14,619 nt of DNA from Bacteroidota bacterium (lineage in GTDB: Bacteria; Bacteroidota; Bacteroidia; Cytophagales; Cyclobacteriaceae): assembly GCA_027297025.1 (NCBI GenBank), contig JAPUIM010000038.1, forward strand, positions 1-14,619, written 5' to 3'. Positions 1 to 6,640 of this stretch are shown piece after piece; the first letter of the stretch is position 1, and the number at the start of each line of letters is the position of its first letter. Below the pieces are notes generated by a model. It searched no databases. It saw only the letters and a program-made list of their open reading frames with translations, and had not been told where the DNA came from. A program made the translations under genes and the position numbers.

Positions 1-248
1 TCCTGACCGCGCCCGGCCTCAAAAAGCTGGAGTATTGGCTCCAGGGCGCGGGGCGGCTCTTCGGTATCATCGGGCACCTGCAACACGTCGAGCACATAAC
101 GGTGGATGTTTTGCACCTGCCGACTGGCGAGGAACCGGTACTGCTGCAAGGTCATCTCGAAATTGCGGTTGGTGATGTTCACCACTTCCTGCACCCGCTG
201 CATGGTCTTCCGCAGGTTGCCCGCATGACGGAGGATTTCGTACAACCT
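1..248 (-). CDS. Interior fragment of a DUF932-like phage/plasmid protein (partial)
   Basis: An open minus-strand frame runs off the left window edge. It reads RLYEILRHAGNLRKTMQRVQ, then a helix-rich stretch, and ends at the edge with EPILQLFEAGRGQ. The HAGN segment followed by a long helix and the LFEAGRG segment resemble the C-terminal half of DUF932 proteins, which are common on phages and plasmids; this is recalled similarity, not a search. The frame stays open upstream only to a TGA at 297-299 and has no credible start, so the N-terminal part is missing. Bases 1-240 are 60% G+C, unlike everything after about 245. The gene is therefore cut at both ends: by the window on the left and by a composition break on the right. 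The right end given is approximate. Confidence 0.5.
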
Positions 249-251
249 GTT

Positions 252-350
252 GAAAAAAAAATCACAACTGTTAATAAACCAGAATCCAAAACCGATTCAG
301 GGGATGAGCCTAATCAGGAAGACAAATCATTTTTTGATCAAATTGGTTAA
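252..350 (+). CDS. C-terminal tail of an unidentified gene upstream of folB (partial)
   Basis: An open plus-strand frame ends at TAA 348-350, six bases before folB. From 252 onward it encodes an acidic, low-complexity tail (EKKITTVNKPESKTDSGDEP, then NQEDKSFFDQIG) with ordinary AT-rich composition. It looks like the disordered C-terminus of a real protein. The same frame continues upstream to an ATG at 102, but bases 102-245 are GC-rich and antisense to a better coding frame, so that part is unlikely to belong to this gene. The true 5' part appears to be lost at the composition break near 245. The product cannot be identified from 33 residues. Its close spacing suggests it was co-transcribed with folB. 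Confidence 0.4.
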   Translation, partial: EKKITTVNKPESKTDSGDEPNQEDKSFFDQIG

Positions 351-356
351 CCTGTA

Positions 357-734
357 ATGGGCAGAGTGTCTTTAGAAGGTCTTGAATTTTTTGCCTACCA
401 TGGTTTTTATGATGAGGAACAAAAAGTGGGCAATAAGTATGCTGTGGATCTTACTGTTTTTACAGATTTTGACAAAGCAGCAGATCATGATAAGCTTTCG
501 GAAACGGTAAATTATGAGTCGTTGTACAAGATTGTGGCAGCTGAAATGAGTATTAGATCACGGCTCTTGGAAAATATTGGTAAAAGGATCATCAACAGCA
601 TTTTTAAAAATTTTCCTCAAGTGGATGCAATAGATGTAAGTATTGCCAAATTCAATCCTCCTATTGGTGGGGTTTGCAAGACCGCCAAGGTGAGTTTAAA
701 AAGGGACCGCAAGAATTTTAAATTTGACCAGTAG
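357..734 (+). CDS. folB: Dihydroneopterin aldolase
   Basis: FolB converts 7,8-dihydroneopterin to 6-hydroxymethyl-dihydropterin and glycolaldehyde in cytosolic folate synthesis. The 125-residue length fits this small T-fold enzyme. Visible family signatures are LEGLEFFAYHGFYDEEQKVG (residues 6-25), including the YHG and E21 positions, TVNYESLY with Y53, the LLENIGKRI helix containing the substrate-binding glutamate E72, and the catalytic lysine in IAKFNPPIGG (K98). The C-terminus is a short basic tail after the last strand (KVSLKRDRKNFKF). The ATG start gives the standard N-terminus. No clear Shine-Dalgarno precedes it. It follows the truncated upstream frame by six bases and is followed by a 282-base gap. 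Confidence 0.93.
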   Translation: MGRVSLEGLEFFAYHGFYDEEQKVGNKYAVDLTVFTDFDKAADHDKLSETVNYESLYKIVAAEMSIRSRLLENIGKRIINSIFKNFPQVDAIDVSIAKFNPPIGGVCKTAKVSLKRDRKNFKFDQ

Positions 735-872
735 CTTAAGGTTGGCTATTACACATAAACCCTGATTCCTAGCGGTAGGCCATAATCATTAGGAATATTT
801 CGAATTGCATAATCTTTTTTATTTCCTCACCTCTTTGGTAGTAATAGTAACTGGAATCATTGGGCCAATTAA

Positions 873-1004
873 ATGATGATTTTGAAAATAGGGTATAGGC
901 TAGACCTCCCGTTTATAATAAATACAGTGCCTGACACCTTAATTACTTTATTATTTGCTTTAATAGCCTTAATATTAATTTTATATTCGCTAGCTCAAAT
1001 CTGA
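873..1004 (+). CDS. Possible 43-residue single-pass membrane peptide
   Basis: This small open frame lies in the 282-base gap after folB. It starts with tandem ATGs (873, 876) and ends at TGA 1002-1004, 12 bases before the next gene. The peptide has a short polar N-terminus (MMILKIGYRLD) and then an almost uninterrupted hydrophobic helix ending in LITLLFALIALILILYSLAQ. No ribosome-binding site is evident and I recognise no family. AT-rich DNA easily yields hydrophobic frames because T-rich codons encode Leu, Ile and Phe, so it may be spurious. Its position just ahead of another gene that begins with a transmembrane helix is the main argument for it. The rest of the gap (735-872) holds nothing I can identify beyond a weak inverted repeat. 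Confidence 0.25.
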   Translation: MMILKIGYRLDLPFIINTVPDTLITLLFALIALILILYSLAQI

Positions 1005-1016
1005 ATTAAGAAAATA

Positions 1017-1538
1017 ATGGAAGCCATTGGTGAATTTGCCAAACTACTTATTCCTGCCGGCTTGGTACTCTATGCCATGTATCTTACCGTGAAATCATTT
1101 CTCAAAAAAGAAATGGAAAATAAGATCCTGGAGATAAGGATGAAGAACACCGAAATTGTAATGCCCATCCGATTGCAGGCCTACGAAAGAATGTGTTTGT
1201 TTTTGGAACGGGTCAATCCAAATAATATGGTGCCCAGATTAAATGTATCTTCCTATAATGCACTGGAGTTTCAACAAATCCTGCTGAAAGAACTAAGGGA
1301 AGAATTTAACCATAATCTTTCCCAGCAGGTATACATGAGCGATCAGGCTTGGGATTTGACAAAGAACGCCATGGAGGAGGTTATTGTATTGATTAATGAA
1401 TCGGCACAAGGGTTGACTGAGAATTCCAAGGGGTTGGAGTTAGCTAAGGTTATTTTGGAAAATACATTAGGACGAAACATAGATCCCATAGCTTATCCCT
1501 TAAAGTTTTTGAAGGATGAGATCAGGGAGATATTCTAA
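1017..1538 (+). CDS. DUF7935-like membrane-anchored protein of unknown function
   Basis: The 173-residue protein has one N-terminal transmembrane helix (about residues 8-26, LLIPAGLVLYAMYLTVKSFL), then a charged helical cytosolic part. The segment MPIRLQAYERMCLFLERVNP is the hallmark I associate with a Bacteroidota-restricted uncharacterised family now called DUF7935; the name is from memory. The remainder is predicted mostly helical, with few cysteines and no recognisable catalytic motif. It ends with LKFLKDEIREIF. The next gene starts three bases after its stop codon, implying co-translation with the YkvA-family protein. A membrane-associated structural or envelope-related role is possible but is not shown by the sequence. 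Confidence 0.75.
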   Translation: MEAIGEFAKLLIPAGLVLYAMYLTVKSFLKKEMENKILEIRMKNTEIVMPIRLQAYERMCLFLERVNPNNMVPRLNVSSYNALEFQQILLKELREEFNHNLSQQVYMSDQAWDLTKNAMEEVIVLINESAQGLTENSKGLELAKVILENTLGRNIDPIAYPLKFLKDEIREIF

Positions 1539-1541
1539 CTC

Positions 1542-1970
1542 ATGGAAAATGATCCTCAGGACAAAAAGGTGAAAAGTAGTACTTACTTTGTCAAAGCAAA
1601 GGCTGAAGCCAAGGAAATGATCCAAAGCAATGATAAATTGAAAGGATTGTTGATAAGAGTGCGCAAAAAGCTGAATGATCAGGGGGATAAAAATCTTTGG
1701 AAGGAACTGATTGAAGTGGTCAATACTTTTGTCCGGATGACCAAGTTTTACATAAATGGACACTATAAAGAGATTCCCTGGAAATCGTTACTCATGATCG
1801 TGGCTGGGCTTTTATATTTTATTAACCCTTTCGATTTAATACCCGATTTTATACCTGCTGTTGGCTTTTTAGATGACTTAACCCTATTAGTATGGATCTA
1901 TAAAAGCCTGAAAATGGATATTGAGGCGTTTAAGATATGGGAAAAAGGCCTTACCCAACAAACGCAATAG
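1542..1970 (+). CDS. YkvA/DUF1232 family protein
   Basis: This 142-residue protein contains the compact DUF1232 hairpin, here residues about 82-121: a hydrophobic helix (SLLMIVAGLLYFINPFDLIP), the signature turn NPFDLIPDFIP, and a second helix around GFLDDLTLLVWIYKS. The first 80 residues are a basic, helical, soluble extension. The family is widespread and uncharacterised, and is often found near envelope or stress genes. The start is the only ATG that leaves no overlap with the preceding gene (three-base gap), so the two form a transcriptional pair. Its stop lies 10 bases from the stop of the converging gene. No terminator hairpin is visible between them. Confidence 0.85.
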   Translation: MENDPQDKKVKSSTYFVKAKAEAKEMIQSNDKLKGLLIRVRKKLNDQGDKNLWKELIEVVNTFVRMTKFYINGHYKEIPWKSLLMIVAGLLYFINPFDLIPDFIPAVGFLDDLTLLVWIYKSLKMDIEAFKIWEKGLTQQTQ

Positions 1971-1980
1971 TACGGCTCCA

Positions 1981-3165
1981 TCAGATTTTTTTCTTTGAAT
2001 AATACCGATTACTAAAAAATAAGACCATAAGGCAGAGTAATCCAAATACTAGCCAAGCCAGTACCATTTGCAAGGAGGCATATTCAGGGTACCATTCCAC
2101 AAAAACCTTCCATTCCCTAACTGGATCAGGAATAACCGCCCTGAACTTAAAAAGGGGAATAGAAACAATCATGCTAATGATTATCAACTGACCGTTCACT
2201 TGATTTAATCTTATAAGGATAAGGGTCATTATAAAGGGAAACCCAAGAAAGAGTATCCTCAATATGTCCCCGCCGGCTCCAATCCCAAAAAATAAGTATA
2301 GAAGAGAAAATAACAGCAATTTCAATTCAAACCAGTCTTGCCACTTATTTTTAGAAGCATTTAAAAAAAACAGCAACAATGGTCCACCAAATGCCACAAA
2401 TATTCCTACCGCCCACCTCAATAGCCTAACAGGATCCAATGCCACTTCTTTCAGATGAAATAAAATCACCACGAAGACATTCCTTTCCACTTCCAGGGGG
2501 GGGAATAATTGATTGATCAAGAGTTTAGTTATTAATGACAATAGAAGCGCACCTGCTATCCATTTCAGTTCAGGAGCATCCATTTTGTAGCGTAGTTTTC
2601 TGTAGAGTGAAATAGCGGTAAGCATTATTAACAGTGCAATAAAAGATTCTTTTTGAGCCGTAGCCAGGGGTCCTAAAAGTAAGAGGGCCTCGTATCTGCC
2701 ATACCAAATTATAACCAACAAAAGGGTTTGAAAGAAATACAGAGCGACATCTACCGTGACCGGATCGAAAAGGTTGAGCCTTATCATTCCCGTCCAATGG
2801 AAGATCAGCCAAAAGAATCCTACAAACAGTAACAACTTGTTAATTTTGAGGGCCTTCCACAATAAAAATAATGCGGTTATAGAAAAGAGGCTGAACACTA
2901 AATTAATAGCATGAAATGCCGGTATTGGTTTCTCAAAAGGTAAAAGAGAAGCCAACCAAGGGACCAATAGTCTGGAATGATAGGGATAAGAAACCTGATA
3001 ATTGGAATCCGGATTCTTAAAGTGCCGGTAGATTTTCAAATATTGATTTCCGTCAAATAAGGGGGCCTGCTGGTAATCGACGGTTGGCTGCAGATCCATA
3101 TATATGAAAAAAAATACTGCAGTCACAAACAAGGCAATCACCAGGGCAATGAGGTTCTGTTGCAT
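1981..3165 (-). CDS. Polytopic membrane protein, GT-C glycosyltransferase-like
   Basis: The 394-residue protein has roughly nine to eleven hydrophobic spans. After the first span comes an external loop with acidic residues D24, D30 and D38 (TVDYQQAPLFDGNQYLKIYR), then YHSRLLVPWLASLLP before span two. This layout, an acidic loop after helix 1 and an R-x-L-x-P motif entering helix 2, resembles GT-C-fold enzymes that use polyprenyl-phosphate sugars, and the related uncharacterised proteins that share the fold. No named family is certain. A further conserved-looking intramembrane segment is LATAQKESFIALLIM. The C-terminus is basic (YYSKKKI), consistent with a cytosolic end. It is a single gene divergent from dtd. 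The coding strand carries a C8 tract near codon 221, which could shift the frame. Confidence 0.6.
   Translation of the reverse strand: MQQNLIALVIALFVTAVFFFIYMDLQPTVDYQQAPLFDGNQYLKIYRHFKNPDSNYQVSYPYHSRLLVPWLASLLPFEKPIPAFHAINLVFSLFSITALFLLWKALKINKLLLFVGFFWLIFHWTGMIRLNLFDPVTVDVALYFFQTLLLVIIWYGRYEALLLLGPLATAQKESFIALLIMLTAISLYRKLRYKMDAPELKWIAGALLLSLITKLLINQLFPPLEVERNVFVVILFHLKEVALDPVRLLRWAVGIFVAFGGPLLLFFLNASKNKWQDWFELKLLLFSLLYLFFGIGAGGDILRILFLGFPFIMTLILIRLNQVNGQLIIISMIVSIPLFKFRAVIPDPVREWKVFVEWYPEYASLQMVLAWLVFGLLCLMVLFFSNRYYSKKKI
2496..2503. repeat. G8/C8 homopolymer inside a coding region
   Basis: Eight consecutive Gs on the plus strand form C8 on the coding strand of the membrane-protein gene, spanning the codons for Phe-Pro-Pro-Leu in QLFPPLEVE. 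The frame is intact in this sequence. Gain or loss of one base would truncate the protein a little past its middle. A second run, A8 at 2363-2370, lies in the same gene. Such a C tract stands out in AT-rich DNA. Confidence 0.9.
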
Positions 3166-3277
3166 GCGGAACAGCTCAATTTTATGAATGAAATTAACAA
3201 CTTAATCGCCATAACTTATGTAAAATGATTTCTTTTTTAGCCGATGGCTTCCTACTTTCGAATACATTTCACAATTA

Positions 3278-3730
3278 ATGATTGCTGTAATTCAGAGAGT
3301 TTCTCAGGCATCAGTCGAGATAGAGGACAAAATTAATGGCCAGATAGGTCATGGTCTTTTGATATTATTGGGAATAGAAAATACAGATGGTCCGGAGGAT
3401 ATACAATGGTTGGGTCAGAAAATTGTAAATCTCAGAATATTTAATGACCGGAATGGGGTTATGAACCTTAGCCTGTTGGATTCACAAGGGGAACTATTGG
3501 TGATCAGTCAATTCACCCTTCACGCCAGCACAAAAAAAGGGAATCGGCCTTCTTATATAAAAGCAGCTAAACCTGAGGTGGCCATTCCTATTTATGAAAA
3601 ATTCATCGAGGTGCTGAACAATTTAAGCGGAAAAGAGGTACAGACCGGCATCTTTGGGGCCTATATGAAGGTCGAGCTTTTGAATGATGGGCCCGTCACT
3701 ATTATAATTGATACTAAGGATAAAAAATAA
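3278..3730 (+). CDS. dtd: D-aminoacyl-tRNA deacylase (DTD)
   Basis: DTD hydrolyses D-amino acids, and misacylated glycine, from tRNA, acting as a cytosolic homodimer that proofreads chirality. The 150-residue length and the N-terminus MIAVIQRVSQASVEIE are standard. The diagnostic SQFTL motif is present (VISQFTLHASTKKGNRPSY, about residues 76-94). So is the cross-subunit Gly-cisPro motif near the C-terminus (NDGPVTIIID). Both active-site elements are intact. The start is the ATG at the conventional first residue, in a 112-base divergent gap shared with the membrane-protein gene. The MazG-like gene begins three bases after its stop. Together they make a small quality-control unit: one edits tRNA, the other probably removes unwanted nucleotides. 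Confidence 0.95.
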   Translation: MIAVIQRVSQASVEIEDKINGQIGHGLLILLGIENTDGPEDIQWLGQKIVNLRIFNDRNGVMNLSLLDSQGELLVISQFTLHASTKKGNRPSYIKAAKPEVAIPIYEKFIEVLNNLSGKEVQTGIFGAYMKVELLNDGPVTIIIDTKDKK

Positions 3731-3733
3731 GTT

Positions 3734-4060
3734 ATGACTATCAAAGAGGCACAAAATCAAGTAGATGAATGGATAAACACCACTGGTGTCCGCTATTTCA
3801 ATGAGTTAACCAATTTGGCCTTACTCACTGAAGAAGTAGGTGAACTGGCCCGAATTATGGCTCGGCAATATGGCGAGCAATCCTTCAAAGATTCCGATAA
3901 GAATAAAGATCTGGGTGATGAAATGGCTGATGTATTATGGGTATTGATTTGCCTGGCCAACCAAACCGGAGTGGACTTAACCGAGGCTTTTAAAAAGAAT
4001 ATGGAGAAAAAAAATCTTCGCGATGCCCATCGACATCAACAGAATAAAAAGTTGAGATGA
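3734..4060 (+). CDS. MazG-like nucleotide pyrophosphohydrolase
   Basis: This 108-residue, all-helical protein carries the MazG-type metal-binding pattern: LLTEEVGELARIMAR with the E33-E34-x-x-E37 cluster, then LGDEMADVLWVL with E63 and D66. Such proteins hydrolyse (d)NTPs to monophosphates and pyrophosphate, using Mg2+, often as dimers or tetramers that sanitise the nucleotide pool. Length and single domain place it with the short MazG-like/RS21-C6-type group rather than the two-domain E. coli MazG, so I give no symbol. The basic C-terminal tail (DAHRHQQNKKLR) follows the core. It lies three bases after dtd and is probably translated from the same message. It converges on the aldo/keto reductase gene, with a 44-base gap that shows no hairpin terminator. 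Confidence 0.85.
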   Translation: MTIKEAQNQVDEWINTTGVRYFNELTNLALLTEEVGELARIMARQYGEQSFKDSDKNKDLGDEMADVLWVLICLANQTGVDLTEAFKKNMEKKNLRDAHRHQQNKKLR

Positions 4061-4104
4061 AACAATAAAAACATTATTCAACCCTTCAGAATAGATAATT
4101 GACC

Positions 4105-5010
4105 CTAAGCCACCTCTTCACCGGTAGATGCCTCCCACATTTTAAACCAGTCTTCTCTATCAATGTCCAGCTGAGTTGCTTCCACTGCCGAGTGGACTCT
4201 TTCAATTTTAGTAGTGCCAATAATGGGAATTATTTGAGAAGGATGTTTCATTAACCAAGCCAGCATCATTTGGTCAAGGGGCACATGATATTTATGGGCT
4301 AATTCAAAAATTACCTGGCGCAAGTGGTTAACATGCGGTTCCGTACTCTCCTTAAAAATTTTACCCCCGCCCAAAGGAGACCAGGCCATTGGAATGATCT
4401 TTTTTTGAATGCATTGATCCAGCGTACCATCTAAAAAGGGATCCAAATGTTGAATAGAAGCCTGGACCTGATTGGTAGCCAGAGATACATGGTCATTCAA
4501 CATTTCAAATTGGGAGGGAGTAAAATTGGAAACCCCAAAATGTCGAACCTTCCCTTCTTTTTTAAGTCGTTCAAAAACATTAGCCACTTCATTGGGATTC
4601 ATTAGTGGGTCGGGCCGGTGGATCAATAATAGATCAATGTAATCAGTTTTGAGCGCCTTTAGAGAGTTATCCACTGAAAACAAAATATGCTCCCGGCTGG
4701 TGTCGTAGGATTTTATATGGTGGTGAGATCGGTTGGGAGTCACCTTTTTAATGGCGCATTTGGTGACTAGCTCAATCTTTTGTCTAACCTCAGGTTTCAG
4801 GCCAAGGGCTTTTCCGAAATCAAATTCGGTGGTATAGTCACCATAGATATCAGCGTGGTCGAAAGTAGTGATTCCCAGTTCCATGCTTTTTTCTATCAGG
4901 GTCAATGTTTGCTGGGGATTTAGGTTTCCTCCCCAGCTACCCCAATTCATGGTGCCAAAAACGATATTTGAAAAATCCGGCCCTTGGTCTGAAAGCTTGA
5001 TTCTTTTCAT
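4105..5010 (-). CDS. ydhF: YdhF-type aldo/keto reductase
   Basis: A cytosolic NADPH-dependent oxidoreductase with a TIM-barrel fold. The 301 residues closely follow E. coli YdhF as I remember it, including TFDHADIYGDY, DYIDLLLIHRPDPLM, GKVRHFGVSNFTPSQFEML and PIIGTTKIERVHSAVEA. The catalytic tetrad is visible as D51, Y56, K84 and H131. The physiological substrate of this subfamily is not established. The ATG lies 15 bases after the purU stop, so it is probably the last gene of the gcvT-comB-purU transcript. Its inclusion may reflect an aldehyde or carbonyl intermediate, but nothing in the sequence proves this. The C-terminus (TGEEVA) ends facing the MazG-like gene. Confidence 0.9.
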   Translation of the reverse strand: MKRIKLSDQGPDFSNIVFGTMNWGSWGGNLNPQQTLTLIEKSMELGITTFDHADIYGDYTTEFDFGKALGLKPEVRQKIELVTKCAIKKVTPNRSHHHIKSYDTSREHILFSVDNSLKALKTDYIDLLLIHRPDPLMNPNEVANVFERLKKEGKVRHFGVSNFTPSQFEMLNDHVSLATNQVQASIQHLDPFLDGTLDQCIQKKIIPMAWSPLGGGKIFKESTEPHVNHLRQVIFELAHKYHVPLDQMMLAWLMKHPSQIIPIIGTTKIERVHSAVEATQLDIDREDWFKMWEASTGEEVA

Positions 5011-5025
5011 TTTGCCTTAATCACT

Positions 5026-5898
5026 CTATTCAAAAATTATTGTCCGGTTGTTAAATACCAATATTTTTCTTTCTAAATGGTTCCATATGGCTCTGGAGAG
5101 CACGATCTTTTCCAAATCCTGCCCTTTTCTCACCAACGTTTTCACCGAATCCTTATGACTTACTCTTACCACTTCCTGTTCAATAATGGGACCTGCATCC
5201 AATTCCGCTGTCACGTAATGACTGGAAGCCCCTATGATTTTCACTCCGCGTGCATAAGCGGAATGATAAGGTCTGGCTCCTGGAAAAGCGGGCAAAAAGG
5301 AATGATGAATGTTGATAATCTTATTAGGATAGTTTGAAATGAACTCAGTCGATACGATTTGCATGTAACGGGCCAGGACTATAAAGTCAATTTTGTAGTC
5401 CTTGAGCATTTGTAGTTGTCTTTGTTCTTGCTCCGGTTTATTATTCTTGTCAATGGGAAAATGTTTGAAATCAATATCAAATCTGTGAGCAACAACTTCC
5501 AATACTTGGTGATTGCTGATTATTAATGGTATTTCCGCTTTCCATTCACCGGACTGATAGCGAGACAGAATATCATATAGGCAATGAGATAGTTTAGAAA
5601 CGAACACAGCCATACGGGGAACTTTATCGGTGAAGTGTAGGCTCCAATTCATTTTATATTGATTCCCAATCAATTGACGGAATTTTTTATTGATTTGGTC
5701 AACCGGAATTTTGAAATAGGACAGGTCCCACTCCACTCTCATAAAAAATGTTTTGTATTCGGGATCTACGTGTTCATCCAGGTCGATAATGTTGCCGTTG
5801 TTTTCACTTAAGAAATTGGTGACTACAGCAATGATCCCTTTTTGATCAGGGCAGTGCATCAATAAAATGGCACGGGAGTTAGAATTAGAAGGGGTCAT
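5026..5898 (-). CDS. purU: Formyltetrahydrofolate deformylase
   Basis: PurU hydrolyses 10-formyl-THF to formate and THF, balancing the one-carbon pool and feeding formate to purine synthesis. An N-terminal ACT domain (about residues 9-85, beginning AILLMHCPDQKGIIAVVTNF) is followed by the formyltransferase-fold catalytic domain. The catalytic triad is intact: N196 and H198 in INIHHSFLPAF, and D234 in LDAGPIIEQ. The end NNRTIIFE is typical. I chose the ATG at 5898, giving 290 residues. A longer form would start with TTG at 5913 and overlap the comB stop; the ATG leaves a seven-base gap and matches the family's usual N-terminus. In E. coli the enzyme is regulated by methionine and glycine, likely via the ACT domain, which fits its place downstream of gcvT. 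Confidence 0.93.
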   Translation of the reverse strand: MTPSNSNSRAILLMHCPDQKGIIAVVTNFLSENNGNIIDLDEHVDPEYKTFFMRVEWDLSYFKIPVDQINKKFRQLIGNQYKMNWSLHFTDKVPRMAVFVSKLSHCLYDILSRYQSGEWKAEIPLIISNHQVLEVVAHRFDIDFKHFPIDKNNKPEQEQRQLQMLKDYKIDFIVLARYMQIVSTEFISNYPNKIINIHHSFLPAFPGARPYHSAYARGVKIIGASSHYVTAELDAGPIIEQEVVRVSHKDSVKTLVRKGQDLEKIVLSRAIWNHLERKILVFNNRTIIFE

Positions 5899-5905
5899 GG
5901 AAATA

Positions 5906-6631
5906 CTACCCAAGATGATTTACAATGTCCAACTTGATCAGTTGACCGTTTTGCAATATAGGTATGACTTCAAATTGGTCAGGTTTCAAGCAAAACTCAA
6001 TGTCCTTTTCAATATTTAGACGCTTCAATCGATTGACGTGGGAGGAGTTGGAGATAAAGCTTAAAAGGTCGGATTTGGCTAAAAGATAAAGCTTGCCTGC
6101 GGCCAGTGCAGCATCATCTTCAGATTCGAAATGTTCTAATAAATTTTCAACCAATGCTCCAGCAAACAAGGTGTCTTCCAGATTGAATTTACCCTTCCAT
6201 CCGGCACACAATACCAACAAATCTCTTTCCTGGGTGCTTAAAAAGTTGACCAAGGTGGAAAGGTTGAGGAATGAACCGATCACAATTTGATAGGCATTTT
6301 TTGCACCCTCAATGGCTTGGGTACCGTTGGTGGTGGTCATGGCTATCGTCTTCCCTCTTAATCGGTCATCCATATAATCAAATGGGGAATTTCCCAAGTC
6401 AAAACCTTCGGCTTTCTTTCCATCGCGTTCGGCCCCTGCCAACAGACCCTGTTGTTGCAGTTTTTTACATTCGTCTAGACTGGCTACAGGGATAATGCTT
6501 TTGATCCCACAGGCAATACCGGCGGTTATGCATGAGGTAGCCCGCAAGATATCAACCACCACCACCACCCTATGCTGAAGATCATAAAGGTGTAATAATT
6601 CCGGGGAGAAACAGACGTCGATTTTTTTCAC
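5906..6631 (-). CDS. comB: 2-phosphosulfolactate phosphatase (ComB family)
   Basis: ComB removes phosphate from 2-phospho-3-sulfolactate in a Mg2+-dependent reaction; in methanogens this is the second step of coenzyme M synthesis. The 241-residue length matches the family. Signatures include VVVVVDILRATSCITAG with D27, AGAERDGKKAEGFDLGNSP, MTTTNGTQAI (residues 98-107) and LCAGWKGKFNLEDTLFAG (about 141-158). The start is GTG at 6631, nine bases after the gcvT stop; no in-frame ATG lies upstream. Bacteroidota do not make coenzyme M by this route as far as I know, so the substrate in this organism is uncertain. A role in sulfolactate or cysteate metabolism is possible. It is sandwiched between gcvT and purU in the same transcript. 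Confidence 0.9.
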   Translation of the reverse strand: MKKIDVCFSPELLHLYDLQHRVVVVVDILRATSCITAGIACGIKSIIPVASLDECKKLQQQGLLAGAERDGKKAEGFDLGNSPFDYMDDRLRGKTIAMTTTNGTQAIEGAKNAYQIVIGSFLNLSTLVNFLSTQERDLLVLCAGWKGKFNLEDTLFAGALVENLLEHFESEDDAALAAGKLYLLAKSDLLSFISNSSHVNRLKRLNIEKDIEFCLKPDQFEVIPILQNGQLIKLDIVNHLG

Positions 6632-6640
6632 AATCTTGGA

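Noticed and set aside
253..261. A9 run as a programmed frameshift site
   Set aside because: It sits at the composition break, so a junction artefact is a simpler explanation, and no second frame continues sensibly.
102..350. An 82-codon plus-strand frame starting at ATG 102
   Set aside because: Its first half is GC-rich and antisense to a better coding frame, and it crosses the composition break. Only the part after about 249 looks like native coding sequence.
765..796. Inverted repeat ATTCCTA ... TAGGAAT after folB, as a terminator
   Set aside because: The stem is only 7 bases with an 18-base loop and no T run follows.
3253..3260. TACTTTCG as a -7 promoter element for dtd
   Set aside because: It departs from TAnnTTTG by one base, has no TTG at the right distance upstream, and would leave a very short leader.
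5026..5913. Longer purU starting with TTG at 5913
   Set aside because: It overlaps the comB stop and adds five residues not typical of the family; an ATG at 5898 fits better.
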